Shown: in pieces, positions 19,883 through 29,835 of the stretch
Layout of the letters: the number at the start of each line of letters is the position of its first letter
Numbering within the stretch: position 1 is the first letter of the stretch
Origin: Halopseudomonas pelagia CL-AP6
GTDB taxonomy: Bacteria; Pseudomonadota; Gammaproteobacteria; Pseudomonadales; Pseudomonadaceae
DNA: 42,395 nt
Assembly (NCBI RefSeq): GCF_000410875.1
Contig: NZ_AROI01000051.1
Coordinates: 1-42,395 of the forward strand
Reading direction: 5' to 3'
Position numbers and translations under genes: made by a program
Notes under the pieces: generated by a model
The model's input: the letters and a program-made list of their open reading frames with translations, nothing else
The model's database searches: none
What the model was told of the DNA's origin: nothing

Positions 19883-21073
19883 ATGCAGCGACAGCCTGAG
19901 AGTAAAAGGTGCTTCACCCGTCAGACGCTGGCGCTGTTGCTGGTGCTCGCGGGTGTGTTGGCTGCTGGACCGCTGGCAGCGCAGGACGGCGATTCCCGCG
20001 AGGCGCGTGCCGAACTGAAGCAGACCGAAGAAGAAATTGCCCGGTTGAAAGCCCTGCTCGATAGTTTCAAGCAGGAAATGTCCGGGCTGGAAACTGATCT
20101 GAAAAAGAGTGAAAGCGAGATTGGCCGCCTGCGCCGCGAGACCCAGGAGATTGAACAGCAGATTAAAGAAGGCGAAACCAGTCTGCGCGACCTGCACACG
20201 CAGGCAGCAGCTCTCCAAGTCGCATTGAGTGAGCAGGAAGTGCAGATTGCCCGGCAGATCCGGGCTGCCTACGTGGCTGGCCAGCAGGACTACTTGAAGC
20301 TGGTGCTTAATCAGGACGACCCGGCGCGGGTAGCCCGCATGATGCGCTATTACGAATATGTCAGCCGTGCGCGTGTTACCGAGATGAGCCGCTACACCGA
20401 TACCTTGGAGCAGGTGCGCATTGCCAGTGCCAGTATTGCCGATCAGCAGGCAGCCCTGCGCAGTGACCGCGAGCAACTCGCGGCCAACCAGCAGGGACTC
20501 CAGGCCGAGCAGGCCTCCAGAGCCAAGCTGTTGGCTGGACTGCAGAGCCGCAGCCGTAGCCAGAGCGAAAAGCTCAAGAGTGCTGAAGCGGAACGCGCGG
20601 GTCTGGAAAAACTGATCAAACAGATTGATGAAGCTATTGTCAGCATTCCTACACCCGCGGGCAGCCTGCCGTTCGCCCAGGCCAAAGGGAAGATGCCGTT
20701 ACCGGTCAAGGGGCGCATTCAGGCGCGTTTTGGCAGCCAGCGCGGTGACGATGCGCGGCTGAAGTGGGACGGCCTGTTGATCGCCTCCGAGCAGGGCAGC
20801 AATGTGCACGCTGTGCATGGCGGGCGTGTGGTGTTTGCTGACTGGCTGCGTGGCTCGGGTTTGCTGCTGATTCTGGATCACGGCGCGGGCTATCTCAGTT
20901 TGTACGGGCACAATCAAAGCCTGCTCAAGGAAGTAGGTAGCTGGGTGCAGCCCGGGGAAGTGATTTCAACTGTCGGGACCAGTGGTGGCCTGAGTGCGTC
21001 ATCGCTGTATTTTTCCATCCGCCATCAGGGCCGCGCCCTTGATCCAGCGGCCTGGTGTATGCTGTCCGGGTGA
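19883..21073 (+). CDS. envC: Murein hydrolase activator EnvC
   Basis: EnvC is a periplasmic activator of the AmiA/AmiB amidases that split septal peptidoglycan. The 396-residue protein has a signal peptide (TLALLLVLAGVLAAGPLAAQ), then a long coiled coil (about 40-255) and a C-terminal LytM domain (about 275-396). The LytM domain is degenerate: the first metal histidine motif reads LKWDGLL and the HxH motif is replaced by SLYFSIRH, as in other EnvC proteins. It is therefore an activator rather than an enzyme. The first ATG lacks a strong Shine-Dalgarno (only a GAG). It is 27 bp from gpmI. Confidence 0.94.
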   Translation: MQRQPESKRCFTRQTLALLLVLAGVLAAGPLAAQDGDSREARAELKQTEEEIARLKALLDSFKQEMSGLETDLKKSESEIGRLRRETQEIEQQIKEGETSLRDLHTQAAALQVALSEQEVQIARQIRAAYVAGQQDYLKLVLNQDDPARVARMMRYYEYVSRARVTEMSRYTDTLEQVRIASASIADQQAALRSDREQLAANQQGLQAEQASRAKLLAGLQSRSRSQSEKLKSAEAERAGLEKLIKQIDEAIVSIPTPAGSLPFAQAKGKMPLPVKGRIQARFGSQRGDDARLKWDGLLIASEQGSNVHAVHGGRVVFADWLRGSGLLLILDHGAGYLSLYGHNQSLLKEVGSWVQPGEVISTVGTSGGLSASSLYFSIRHQGRALDPAAWCMLSG

Positions 21074-21141
21074 ACAACGCGGTTATCGGAAGCTAATTCC
21101 CGCTTGCCCCGCTCCAATTTAAGCCCTTTTGGGAGAGTTCG

Positions 21142-22419
21142 ATGACTGCTGTGCGTATCCTCTTTGCTAGCTGTCTGTGTCTGTTGCTCGGTACGGTTCC
21201 TGCCCACGCGCAATCACCGGAAGAGGCGCCTGCGCCTCTGCCTCTGGACGAACTGCGCACCTTTGCTGAAGTGCTTGAGCGCATCCGCACCGCGTATGTT
21301 GAGCCTGTGGATGACGCCACGCTGCTGGAAAGCGCGATACGCGGCATGCTCGAAGGGCTTGATCCGCACTCTGCTTACCTGGAGCCGGAAGCCTTCCGTG
21401 GCCTGCAGGACAGCACCAGCGGCCAGTTTGGCGGTCTGGGTATCGAAGTGGGGCAAGAGGACGGCTTTATCAAGGTCATCTCGCCGATAGACGATACGCC
21501 CGCCGCGCGTGCCGGCATCGAAGCCGGAGATTTGATTGTCAAGATCGATGATCAACCGGTGAAAGGCATGAGCATCATGGATGCGGTGGAAAAAATGCGT
21601 GGCGAGGTGGGCACCAGCATCCAGCTGACTTTAGTGCGGGGTACCGGTAGCCCATTCGAGGTCGAGCTGCGCCGAGCAATCATCAAGGTGGCCAGCGTGC
21701 GTTCGGAGATTTTGGAGGCAGGGTACGGGTATATCCGCGTAACCCAGTTCCAGAACAACAGCGGCGACGAAGTGCGTCGGGCGCTGAGCACGCTGGCGCA
21801 AGGGCAAGAGCTGAAAGGCCTGGTGCTGGATTTGCGCAACAACCCCGGCGGGGTATTGCAGTCTGCGGTAGAAGTGGCAGACGCGTTTCTGGACGATGGG
21901 TTGATAGTGTATACCCAGGGTCGGCTGGCCAATTCGGAGATGCGCTTCAATGCTAGCAGCAATAATCCCGGCCAGAACATCCCGTTGGTGGTGCTGATTA
22001 ACGGAGGCTCTGCCTCCGCTTCGGAAATTGTCGCTGGCGCGCTGCAGGATCAGGAGCGAGCGGTGATCATGGGCACCGACAGTTTCGGTAAGGGTTCGGT
22101 GCAAACCGTTCTGCCATTGAATAACGACCGTGCGCTGAAACTGACCACGGCCCTGTATTACACCCCCAATGGCCGCTCTATTCAGGCGCAGGGCATAGTG
22201 CCGGATATTCGCGTCGAGCGCGCGCGGCTGACCCGGGATGGCGAGGAGCGGGGCCTGCGGGAGGCCGATCTGGCCGGCCACCTGGATAACGGCAGTGCTA
22301 CCGAGACCAAGCCCGGCGTGGTTGGCGAGGCTGCCGAGCGCCCGCAGGATTCCGATTACCAGCTTAATCAGGCGCTCATTCTGCTTAAAGGCTTGAATAT
22401 TACTCGCGCGAAAAAATGA
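21142..22419 (+). CDS. ctpA: S41 family C-terminal processing peptidase (CtpA type)
   Basis: This is a periplasmic carboxyl-terminal processing protease. Features in order are a signal peptide (ILFASCLCLLLGTVPAHAQ), an N-terminal helical segment (YVEPVDDATLLESAIRGML), a PDZ domain (about 98-170, GLGIEVGQEDGFIKVISPID), and the S41 protease core with LVLDLRNNPGG at about 227-237. The catalytic serine lies in the GSASASE motif (289-295) and the lysine is Lys317 in DSFGKGSVQ. Homologues in Pseudomonas degrade peptidoglycan cross-link hydrolases, which suits its place next to envC; the substrates here are not known. It overlaps yibQ by 4 bp. Confidence 0.95.
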   Translation: MTAVRILFASCLCLLLGTVPAHAQSPEEAPAPLPLDELRTFAEVLERIRTAYVEPVDDATLLESAIRGMLEGLDPHSAYLEPEAFRGLQDSTSGQFGGLGIEVGQEDGFIKVISPIDDTPAARAGIEAGDLIVKIDDQPVKGMSIMDAVEKMRGEVGTSIQLTLVRGTGSPFEVELRRAIIKVASVRSEILEAGYGYIRVTQFQNNSGDEVRRALSTLAQGQELKGLVLDLRNNPGGVLQSAVEVADAFLDDGLIVYTQGRLANSEMRFNASSNNPGQNIPLVVLINGGSASASEIVAGALQDQERAVIMGTDSFGKGSVQTVLPLNNDRALKLTTALYYTPNGRSIQAQGIVPDIRVERARLTRDGEERGLREADLAGHLDNGSATETKPGVVGEAAERPQDSDYQLNQALILLKGLNITRAKK

Positions 22420-23369
22420 GATATGCGCTGGTCTGGCTGCTGGCGCTCCTGCTGGCAGCCTGCGGTGACAGTGAGTCTCCTTCCCCTGATCAGTCGGCCG
22501 AGCAGCCTGATAGCCCGGCTGGCATTCCGGCGCCGCGAATAACACCGCCTGATGTTGTCGCCGCCCGCCCGCTCAGTGAAAAGCTGCACATCGACCACAC
22601 AGGTGGGGTGGAAACTCCTGGGTTTTCTTCCGGCATCATTAGAGAGCCTGCGGCTGTCCCTGCTGCTTTGGTCGATGATCGGCCGCAACTGGCTATCGTG
22701 ATTGATGATGTCGGGCATAGCTACGTTCAGGGTCGTCGGATCATCGATCTTCCGGTACCGGTCGCGCTGGCGATACTGCCCCAGACGCACTCGGCTGCCA
22801 GGTTGGCCAAAGAAGCGCATGCACAGGGTCAGGCGGTCATGTTGCATCTGCCGATGGAAAACGGTGCTGGGCTCCCTATTGGCCCGGGCGGGCTCTATTC
22901 GGGTATGCCGCGTGAGGAGCTGCGGGCCAGCCTGAATGACAGCCTGGGCCGTTTCGCGCCCATTCAGGGCGTGAACAATCACATGGGCAGCCGCCTGACC
23001 GCCGAAAGGGCGCCGATGGACTGGGTAATGGCTGAATTGCAGCAGCGGGGCCTGTTCTTTATCGATAGCCGGACCACAGCACAAACGCAGGCCGCTTTTG
23101 CTGCTGATGCGGCGGGCGTGAGGAATCTGTCGCGGGATGTCTTTCTGGATAATCAGCGTGAGCCCGAAGCGATACATCGCGCTTTTCAGCGTGGCTTGGC
23201 GCTGGCCCGGAAGAACGGGTCGGCGCTATTGATCGGTCATCCGTATCCGCAAACCCTGGATTACCTGGAGCGCTGGTTGCCAGGTCTGGCGGACCGCGAA
23301 GGCGTCCAGGTCGTCAGTGTGCAGGCGTTGCTTGAGCGCAAATACGCGCCTGCGAATATCGGTGATTAG
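22416..23369 (+). CDS. yibQ: Divergent polysaccharide deacetylase lipoprotein (YibQ family)
   Basis: The start codon overlaps the ctpA stop as ATGA. The N-terminus has a lipobox (LLALLLAACGDSE, Cys16), so the protein is probably a lipoprotein with Gly-Asp after the cysteine; a low-complexity Pro/Ser linker follows. The catalytic-like domain starts near 90 with LAIVIDDVGHSYVQGRRIID and includes VMLHLPMEN, GVNNHMGSRLT, LFFIDSRTT and LIGHPYPQTL. These are the motifs of the divergent polysaccharide deacetylase family (formerly DUF610), of unproven activity. Its stop codon directly abuts the hisF stop. Confidence 0.92.
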   Translation: MRYALVWLLALLLAACGDSESPSPDQSAEQPDSPAGIPAPRITPPDVVAARPLSEKLHIDHTGGVETPGFSSGIIREPAAVPAALVDDRPQLAIVIDDVGHSYVQGRRIIDLPVPVALAILPQTHSAARLAKEAHAQGQAVMLHLPMENGAGLPIGPGGLYSGMPREELRASLNDSLGRFAPIQGVNNHMGSRLTAERAPMDWVMAELQQRGLFFIDSRTTAQTQAAFAADAAGVRNLSRDVFLDNQREPEAIHRAFQRGLALARKNGSALLIGHPYPQTLDYLERWLPGLADREGVQVVSVQALLERKYAPANIGD

Positions 23370-24143
23370 CTAGAGGCGCATCTCTATGCCACGGGCGGCC
23401 ATATAAGCCTTGGCTTCGCCGATGCTGTGTTCGCCGAAGTGGAAGATGCTTGCGGCCAGCACCGCGTCGGCACCGCCCAGCAGCACGCCGTCGGCCAGAT
23501 GCTGCAGGTTACCCACCCCGCCCGAGGCGATCACCGGTATGTGCAGGGTATCGCTGATGGCGCGGGTCACGCCCAGGTCATAGCCGCTCTTGACGCCATC
23601 CTGGTCCATGCTGGTCAGCAGGATTTCGCCGGCGCCCAGATCTTCCATCTTCTTCGCCCACAGCACTGCATCCAGTCCAGTTGGCTTGCGCCCGCCGTGG
23701 GTGAAAATTTCCCAGCGGCCCGGCTCGCCCGGCGCCGAGACGCGTTTGGCGTCAATCGCCACGACAATACACTGCGAGCCGAACCGGTCGGCGGCTTCGC
23801 CGACAAACTCGGGATTGAATACCGCTGCAGTATTGATCGAGACCTTGTCGGCACCAGCATTCAGCAGATTGCGGATGTCCTGGATGGTTCGTACGCCGCC
23901 GCCTACCGTCAGTGGGATGAATACCTCGCTGGCCATGCGCTCAACGGTATGCAGCGTGGTGTCGCGCTCCTGATGGCTGGCGGTGATATCCAGAAAGGTG
24001 ATCTCGTCCGCGCCCTGCTCGTTGTAGCGGCGCGCCACCTCTACCGGGTCGCCGGCATCACGAATGTTCTCGAACTGCACACCCTTGACCACGCGGCCGT
24101 TATCCACGTCGAGGCAGGGGATGATTCTCTTGGCCAAACCCAT
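23370..24143 (-). CDS. hisF: Imidazole glycerol phosphate synthase subunit HisF
   Basis: HisF is the cyclase subunit that uses ammonia from HisH to turn PRFAR into imidazole glycerol phosphate and AICAR. The (beta/alpha)8 barrel is complete at 257 residues: the catalytic aspartate lies in [18 protein letters not shown] near the N-terminus and the second in [10 protein letters not shown] (about 130); [13 protein letters not shown] and [17 protein letters not shown] are the phosphate-binding loops. It is the last gene of hisB-hisH-hisA-hisF on the minus strand, 80 bp after hisA with an AAGC-rich repeat between them. Confidence 0.98.
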   Translation of the reverse strand: MGLAKRIIPCLDVDNGRVVKGVQFENIRDAGDPVEVARRYNEQGADEITFLDITASHQERDTTLHTVERMASEVFIPLTVGGGVRTIQDIRNLLNAGADKVSINTAAVFNPEFVGEAADRFGSQCIVVAIDAKRVSAPGEPGRWEIFTHGGRKPTGLDAVLWAKKMEDLGAGEILLTSMDQDGVKSGYDLGVTRAISDTLHIPVIASGGVGNLQHLADGVLLGGADAVLAASIFHFGEHSIGEAKAYMAARGIEMRL

Positions 24144-24223
24144 CGGCTTTCTCCGAAAGCAACTTCAAGCGCCGGGCTTCAAGCTGCAGGCTAATTGCGT
24201 TGATCGGCGCGCGTTGCTTGCCT
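24144..24223. repeat. AAGC-rich intergenic repeat between hisA and hisF
   Basis: The 80-bp hisA-hisF gap contains TTCAAGCGCCGGGCTTCAAG and CTGCAGGC words resembling those of the rho-ubiD gap and of the hisH-hisA gap. The repeats are imperfect. They look like copies of a short dispersed family of this genome. Confidence 0.5.
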
Positions 24224-24970
24224 TTACTTGCGGCTGGACGCTGCGCCGTCACACAGCGCCTGCGCCTCTGCCACATCCAGCGTGCCTTCATAGATCGCGC
24301 GGCCAGTGATAGCGCCGATAATGCCGGGGGCACCGGCGTTGAGCAGTGACTTGATATCGCCGAGGTTATGAATGCCGCCGGAGGCGATCACCGGAATACG
24401 CGTGGCATTGGCCAGCGCCGCAGTGGCTTCGACATTGCAACCCTGCATCATGCCGTCTTTGGCAATATCGGTATAAACAATCGCAGACACGCCATCGGCT
24501 TCAAAGCGCTTGGCCAGATCGATGGCCTGCACTGTGCTGACTTCGGCCCAGCCGTCAGTGGCCACGAAGCCGTCTTTGGCGTCCAGCCCGACGATGACTT
24601 TGCCGGGGAAGGCGCGACAGGCTTCGGCGACGAATCCCGGCTCTTTGACCGCCTTGGTACCGATAATCACGTAGCTGACACCTGCACGTATATAGTGCTC
24701 GATGGTCTCCAGCGAGCGGATGCCGCCGCCGATCTGAATTGGCAGCTCGGGGTAGGCGCGGGCAATCGCGGTTACTACCTCGCCGTTGACCGGCTTGCCT
24801 TCAAAGGCGCCGTTCAGGTCAACCAGGTGCAGGCGACGGCAGCCACCGTTTACCCATTTGGCCGCCATGGCCACAGGGTCATCGGAGAATACCGTGGCAT
24901 CGTCCATCAGGCCCTGGCGCAAGCGCACGCAGGCACCGTCTTTGAGGTCGATAGCGGGAATGATAAGCAT
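24224..24970 (-). CDS. hisA: ProFAR isomerase HisA
   Basis: HisA isomerises ProFAR to PRFAR in histidine synthesis. The 248-residue (beta/alpha)8 protein shows [15 protein letters not shown] with the N-terminal catalytic aspartate (Asp8), [14 protein letters not shown], the second catalytic aspartate in [17 protein letters not shown] (about 130), and [18 protein letters not shown]. The ATG is preceded by AAGGAA, which lies inside a 6-bp inverted repeat (TTTTCC/GGAAAA). hisH lies upstream; the 49-bp gap carries AAGC-rich repeat words at 24990-25012. Confidence 0.98.
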   Translation of the reverse strand: MLIIPAIDLKDGACVRLRQGLMDDATVFSDDPVAMAAKWVNGGCRRLHLVDLNGAFEGKPVNGEVVTAIARAYPELPIQIGGGIRSLETIEHYIRAGVSYVIIGTKAVKEPGFVAEACRAFPGKVIVGLDAKDGFVATDGWAEVSTVQAIDLAKRFEADGVSAIVYTDIAKDGMMQGCNVEATAALANATRIPVIASGGIHNLGDIKSLLNAGAPGIIGAITGRAIYEGTLDVAEAQALCDGAASSRK

Positions 24971-25019
24971 GACTTTTCCTTCGGAAAAAGAACTGCAAGC
25001 CTCAAGCTTGCGGCTCGGT

Positions 25020-25664
25020 TTACCAGCGACCGTCCCAGGCCAGAAAATTCTGCATCAGCTGCAGGCCGTTGGTATGGCTCTTTTCCGGGTGAAACTGGGT
25101 GGCGAATATATTGTCCTGAATCACTGCAGCGGCAAAGTCGACACCGTAATGGCAGCGGCCGGCCACATGCGTATATTTTCCGGGTTGGGCATGGTAGCTA
25201 TGCACGAAATAGAAGCGCGCATCCTGCTCAATGCGGTGCCACATCGGGTGGTCGATGCTCTGCTTGACCTGGTTCCAGCCCATATGCGGCACTTTCAGGC
25301 GTAGGTCACCGTCATATAGCTCGTTACCAAAGAAGCTGACCTTGCCGGGGAAGTGGCCGAGGCAATCAACACCGCCATTCTCTTCGCTACGCTCGAACAA
25401 CATCTGCATGCCGACGCAGATACCCAGCAGCGGCTTTTCCTTGATGACGTCGCGTATTACCTGATCCAGCCCGAGCTGGCGCAGCTCGCTGATGCAATCC
25501 CGGATGGCGCCCACACCGGGCAGCACCACGCGATCGGCTGCCAGGATAATGGCCGGATCGCTGGTCACCTCAACGCGCATGGCGCCAGCGTGTTCAAGGG
25601 CTTTGGCTACCGAATGCAGGTTGCCCATGCCGTAATCAATAACGGCTACTCGGCTGGCAGTCAT
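25020..25664 (-). CDS. hisH: Imidazole glycerol phosphate synthase glutamine amidotransferase HisH
   Basis: HisH hydrolyses glutamine and channels ammonia to HisF. The 214-residue class-I amidotransferase has its nucleophile Cys83 in [12 protein letters not shown], and the histidine and glutamate of the triad in [24 protein letters not shown] near the start and [10 protein letters not shown] are family signatures. It starts 3 bp after the hisB stop. Confidence 0.98.
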   Translation of the reverse strand: MTASRVAVIDYGMGNLHSVAKALEHAGAMRVEVTSDPAIILAADRVVLPGVGAIRDCISELRQLGLDQVIRDVIKEKPLLGICVGMQMLFERSEENGGVDCLGHFPGKVSFFGNELYDGDLRLKVPHMGWNQVKQSIDHPMWHRIEQDARFYFVHSYHAQPGKYTHVAGRCHYGVDFAAAVIQDNIFATQFHPEKSHTNGLQLMQNFLAWDGRW

Positions 25665-25667
25665 TGG

Positions 25668-26261
25668 TTACAGGCAACCTTTGGTGGAGGGCATCATGCC
25701 GCTCATGCGCGGATCTTCTTCCACGGCCATGCGTAACGCACGACCGAAAGCTTTGAACACGGTTTCGATCTGATGGTGGGTGTTAAGCCCTTTCAGATTG
25801 TCGATGTGCAGAGTGGTCTGCGAATGGTTGACGAAGCCCTGGAAAAACTCGCCGAACAGATCTACATCAAAACCGCCCACACTGGCACGGGTATAATCCA
25901 GGCTCATGTGCAGGCCAGGGCGTCCGGAAAAGTCGATCACCACGCGTGACAGAGCTTCATCCAGCGGCACGTAGGCATGGCCGTAACGACGAATGCCTTT
26001 CTTGTCGCCAATGGCCTTGGCAAACGCCATGCCCAGGGTGATGCCGACATCCTCCACGGTGTGGTGGTCGTCGATGTGCAGATCGCCACGCGATTTGATC
26101 TGCATGTCGATCAGCCCGTGTCGGGCGATCTGGTCCAGCATGTGCTCAAGAAATGGGACGCCTATGTCAAAGTCGGACTGGCCGGTGCCGTCCAGGTTGA
26201 TCTCGACTTTGACCTGGGTTTCCAGAGTGTTGCGCTCGACGCTTGCCTTGCGCTCCGCCAT
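25668..26261 (-). CDS. hisB: Imidazoleglycerol-phosphate dehydratase HisB
   Basis: HisB dehydrates imidazole glycerol phosphate to imidazole acetol phosphate. It is the monofunctional 197-residue form without the phosphatase domain of enteric HisB. The metal-binding histidine motifs are [30 protein letters not shown], and [15 protein letters not shown]; the C-terminus ends MPSTKGCL. It is the first gene of the minus-strand his cluster. Confidence 0.98.
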   Translation of the reverse strand: MAERKASVERNTLETQVKVEINLDGTGQSDFDIGVPFLEHMLDQIARHGLIDMQIKSRGDLHIDDHHTVEDVGITLGMAFAKAIGDKKGIRRYGHAYVPLDEALSRVVIDFSGRPGLHMSLDYTRASVGGFDVDLFGEFFQGFVNHSQTTLHIDNLKGLNTHHQIETVFKAFGRALRMAVEEDPRMSGMMPSTKGCL

Positions 26262-26450
26262 GGCTTGTTCTCCGCTGAATAATCAATCAAGGGCGTGCAT
26301 TATACGGGTAGCACGGTGCTCGGGGCTACAGCAGGCTGATCGCTTGTGCATATCGTGCCGATAGCGGCCTGGCTGGCAATGGTGCAAAACAGCTGGGCGC
26401 GGCCTAATGTAGCAGCAGCGACAGGTGTTGAACGATGACAGGAGTAGCCG
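26262..26450 (-). promoter_or_regulatory. Divergent promoter region hisB / oxidoreductase
   Basis: This 189-bp gap separates the leftward his operon from the rightward oxidoreductase gene. On the minus strand a perfect -10 hexamer TATAAT lies at 26304-26299, 38 bp before the hisB ATG. I see no good -35 at 17 bp, so it may depend on an activator or have only part of the consensus. No his leader peptide with a histidine run is visible. Confidence 0.5.
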
Positions 26451-27581
26451 ATGGCAGACTGTGAAATAGTGGTGGTCGGTGCAGGTGTAGTCGGCCTGGC
26501 GATTGCGCAGCGTCTGGCGCGCGGCGGCCATGAGGTCATGGTATTGGAGCAGGAGGCCTGGCCCGGCCAGCACGCATCGAGTCGCAACAGCGAGGTGATC
26601 CATGCCGGCATTTATTATCCGCCTGGCTCGCTGAAAGCGCGGTTGTGCCGGCAAGGGCGTGATCTGCTCTATGCCTGGTGTGCTGAATTTGGCGTAACGC
26701 ATCAGCCTATCGGCAAGCTGTTGGTCGCCATTGAAACAGCGGAGTTGCCGGCCTTGCAGGGACTGCAGGCCAACGCCCAGGCTAATGGAGTTGCGTTGCA
26801 GGCGTTGGATGCCGCCGAGGTGCGGGCGCGTGAGCCGGCGTTGCGAGCGGTGGCTGGGTTGCTTTCGCCGCTGACCGGTATCGTTGATAGTCACGCCTTG
26901 ATGGACTCTTACGCCGCGGCGCTGCAACAGGCCGGCGGTATGCTGCAGTGCCGTACCCGAGTGCACCGCGTGCAGAGGGTTGCTGGTGGCTTGCAGCTCA
27001 GCGGCGACAGTGTCGGTCAGGCTTTTAGCCTGAGCTGCAGGCGCCTGATCAATTGCGGCGGCCTGTTTGCCCAGGCTCTGGCAGCGGAAGTCGAGGGGAT
27101 GGCTGTTGAGCACATCCCGGCGTTGCACCTGTGCCAAGGGCAATACTTTGCTTACCGTGGTGCCTCGCCTTTCTCGCATCTGGTTTACCCCATGCCTGAG
27201 GCCAATGCTGTGGGTCTGGGTGTGCACGCGACCCTGGACCTGGGTGGGCAGGTGCGATTTGGTCCAGATGTGCGTTATCAGACGCAGTTGGACTACGCTA
27301 TGGACGAGTCGCGGCGCGATGCGTTCGCCGTGGCGGTGCAGCGCTATTGGCCCGAATGCGAGGCAGAAAAGCTAGTCCCGGCCTACGCCGGAGTGCGGGC
27401 CAAGCTCAGTGCGGCGGGGGAGCCAGCGGTGGATTTCGTCATCCAGGACAGCTCAACCCATGCAGTGCCGGGGCTGATCAACCTGTTTGGTATCGAATCA
27501 CCCGGTCTAACTGCCAGCCTGGCGCTTGCTGAAGAGGTGGCTAGTCGTTTGAAGAGTCTTTACCCTGTCGACTTTGGTTAG
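26451..27581 (+). CDS. lhgO: FAD-dependent oxidoreductase, L-2-hydroxyglutarate oxidase-like
   Basis: The protein (376 residues) belongs to the D-amino-acid-oxidase-like FAD family. The dinucleotide-binding loop is VVVGAGVVGLAIAQRL at about 6-21. The stretch SSRNSEVIHAGIYYPPGSLKA is the signature of L-2-hydroxyglutarate oxidases (LhgO/L2HGDH), which oxidise L-2-hydroxyglutarate to 2-oxoglutarate and pass electrons to the quinone pool. The C-terminal FGIESPGLTASLALAEEVA is the second FAD-binding segment. Assignment to LhgO is by motif; a different 2-hydroxyacid substrate is possible. No lhgR or csiD partner is next to it. Confidence 0.82.
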   Translation: MADCEIVVVGAGVVGLAIAQRLARGGHEVMVLEQEAWPGQHASSRNSEVIHAGIYYPPGSLKARLCRQGRDLLYAWCAEFGVTHQPIGKLLVAIETAELPALQGLQANAQANGVALQALDAAEVRAREPALRAVAGLLSPLTGIVDSHALMDSYAAALQQAGGMLQCRTRVHRVQRVAGGLQLSGDSVGQAFSLSCRRLINCGGLFAQALAAEVEGMAVEHIPALHLCQGQYFAYRGASPFSHLVYPMPEANAVGLGVHATLDLGGQVRFGPDVRYQTQLDYAMDESRRDAFAVAVQRYWPECEAEKLVPAYAGVRAKLSAAGEPAVDFVIQDSSTHAVPGLINLFGIESPGLTASLALAEEVASRLKSLYPVDFG

Positions 27582-27657
27582 ACTAAGAGCATTAGGTCAA
27601 GAGCTTTGATTTTACACCTTGATAAACACACCTTGAAAAACTGATAGGGAAGCATCC

Positions 27658-29835
27658 ATGAAATCCTTTGCCAAAGTGCTCGGGTTGGTGATCTTTGGTG
27701 TTGTGCTGCTGGCGGCGGGAGTGCTGTTTTTCCTGACTCGTATGTTCGACCCCAATGATTACAAGGACGATATCCAGCAGGCTGCACGTGACAAAGCCAA
27801 CATCGAACTCACCTTGGGCGGCGATATTGGTTGGTCTCTATTTCCCTGGCTGGGCATTGAGCTCAAGGATGTGGGTATTGCCACGCTTGATGCCCCCGAG
27901 GATGCATTGGCGCAGGTCGGCAGTATGGGGCTGGGCGTGAAGGTTTTGCCATTGTTACGTCGGCAACTGCGGATGAGCGACGTCATTCTCGACAGCGTCA
28001 GCTTGAATCTGGCCAAGGATGCCCAAGGCCGCGGCAATTGGGAGAGTGTCGGCCCTGACAGCGACGCCGCGGCCACGCCGGAGCCGGGCGCTAGCGAAAT
28101 CCCGGGCCGGTCCTCCGAGCAAGCCGGTCGCGATTTTGACGTTGCCGTCGAGAGCGTACGGATTACCAACGCGCGCGTGCGTTACGAGGACGAGTCCTCT
28201 GGGCAGGTGTTACAGCTCGAAGACGTGAATCTGACCACCGGAGCCCTGGTTGAGGGTCAGCCGTTTGATCTGGCTTTCCTTGGCCTTCTGACCACCGAGC
28301 AGCCGGCCACGCGTGTGCGAATTGACCTCAAAACCGTCGCGCAGTTTGATTTCGGTCTTGAGCGCTATCAGCTTGAAGCGGTCGATCTGAAGGTGGATGT
28401 CAGCGGCCAGCCGTTATCGGGTCGGGCTTTGTCACTACAACTGCGGGGTGATGGGCTATTGGATCAGGGCGCGCAAATCGCCGAGTTCAATCAGATGCGT
28501 CTGTCTGTGGCTGACCTGCGGGCTACCGGCCAAGTGCGGGCCAGCCAGTTGGACAGCGATGTGCGCCTGGATGGGCGTGTGGATGTGGCGGATTTTGACG
28601 CCCGTGCTCTGCTTGCCGCTCTGGGTCAGGAGGTGCCTGAAACGGCCAAATCTGGAGCGCTCCAATCGGTTGCGCTAAGCGCCGTGCTCAGCGGCTCGGC
28701 AACCAGTCTGATGCTGGAAGAGCTTAAGCTGCTAGTCGATGGTACCCAGCTGACCGGTAGTCTCGGCATCGCTGATTTCGAGCGCCAGGCCGTGCGGTTT
28801 GATTTGTCGGGCGGCAGTTTGAACCTGGATGATTATTTGCCGCCGGCTGAAGAGACCGCCGGCGAAGCGCCGGCTCAGGCACCGTCAGGCGGCAGCCGTT
28901 CGGACTCGGCGCCTGAGGACTGGAGCGACGAACAGGTGCTGCCGTTGCAGCGACTTGCCAGCCTGGATATTGATGGCAAGCTGACGCTTGATGAGCTGCG
29001 CATTACCGGTCAGACCGTGGCGCCTTTCACGGCGGCCGTGGTTGCTCGGGATGGCAAGGTCGAGATTAAGCAGGCGGATGGCGGCGTGTTTGGTGGGCGT
29101 TTCAGCGTAACCGCCGAAATCGACACTACCAGCACACCCGTCAGTCTCAAGGTGGCCAAGCAGTTGACCGGTATGGACTCTCTGGCCGTGCAGCGGGCGT
29201 ACGACATGGGCGAGCAAATGCGCGGCAAGCTGGATTTTAATCTTAACGTCACCGCAAGCGGCAACAGCGTCAAACGCTGGATGGATACGCTCAACGGCAG
29301 TGCCCGTTTCAATGTACTGGAAGGCGCGCTGATCGGCGTCAATCTGGAACAGCAGATGTGCCAGGCCATTGCGCTGGTCAACCGTAAGACATTGGCCGAG
29401 CCGCGAGGCAGCCAGGATACGCCGTTCAGCTCGCTGGGAGGCAGTTTCCGCATTACTAACGGTACGGTAAGTGGCGAGGATCTGGTAATGGCCATACCCG
29501 GCATAGGGGTCAAGGGCCGCGGTAAAATCGAATTGCCGCAGCAGCGCATGGATTACCGTCTGGGCTTGCTGATCAAGGGCGATCAGTCGGCCATGCCGGA
29601 TCCTGCCTGTGTGGTAAATGAACGCTATATCGCTGTTGAATGGCCCGTTCGCTGCCAGGGGTTTCTGCACAATGCGGCCAGCAGTTGCGCTGTGGATACC
29701 GACGGCGTAAAAAGCATTGCCGGGCAATTGCTGGGTAGTGAAGCCCAGCGCAAGGTTGAAGAAAAGCTTGAAGAGAAGCTTGGCGATCAGGCTCCGGCCG
29801 TGCGCGATGCGATCAGAGGCTTGTTCAACCGGTGA
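27658..29835 (+). CDS. asmA: AsmA family protein
   Basis: The 725-residue product has one N-terminal membrane helix ([20 protein letters not shown]) and a long periplasmic region of repeated beta strands. AsmA proteins are bridge-like lipid-transfer proteins between the two membranes. Family marks are [20 protein letters not shown] right after the helix, [10 protein letters not shown], and the C-terminal [20 protein letters not shown] with [18 protein letters not shown] low-complexity Ala/Ser/Glu-rich linker lies at about 395-420. It overlaps mutY by 4 bp (GTGA). Confidence 0.93.
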   Translation: MKSFAKVLGLVIFGVVLLAAGVLFFLTRMFDPNDYKDDIQQAARDKANIELTLGGDIGWSLFPWLGIELKDVGIATLDAPEDALAQVGSMGLGVKVLPLLRRQLRMSDVILDSVSLNLAKDAQGRGNWESVGPDSDAAATPEPGASEIPGRSSEQAGRDFDVAVESVRITNARVRYEDESSGQVLQLEDVNLTTGALVEGQPFDLAFLGLLTTEQPATRVRIDLKTVAQFDFGLERYQLEAVDLKVDVSGQPLSGRALSLQLRGDGLLDQGAQIAEFNQMRLSVADLRATGQVRASQLDSDVRLDGRVDVADFDARALLAALGQEVPETAKSGALQSVALSAVLSGSATSLMLEELKLLVDGTQLTGSLGIADFERQAVRFDLSGGSLNLDDYLPPAEETAGEAPAQAPSGGSRSDSAPEDWSDEQVLPLQRLASLDIDGKLTLDELRITGQTVAPFTAAVVARDGKVEIKQADGGVFGGRFSVTAEIDTTSTPVSLKVAKQLTGMDSLAVQRAYDMGEQMRGKLDFNLNVTASGNSVKRWMDTLNGSARFNVLEGALIGVNLEQQMCQAIALVNRKTLAEPRGSQDTPFSSLGGSFRITNGTVSGEDLVMAIPGIGVKGRGKIELPQQRMDYRLGLLIKGDQSAMPDPACVVNERYIAVEWPVRCQGFLHNAASSCAVDTDGVKSIAGQLLGSEAQRKVEEKLEEKLGDQAPAVRDAIRGLFNR

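Noticed and set aside
21631..23177. Long minus-strand frames opposite ctpA and yibQ
   Set aside because: They are antisense to well-supported genes, and their amino-acid composition (rich in Arg, Gln, His) is typical of shadow frames.
26283..27227. 314-codon minus-strand frame opposite the LhgO-like gene
   Set aside because: It is a shadow of a gene with clear FAD motifs and has no domain of its own.
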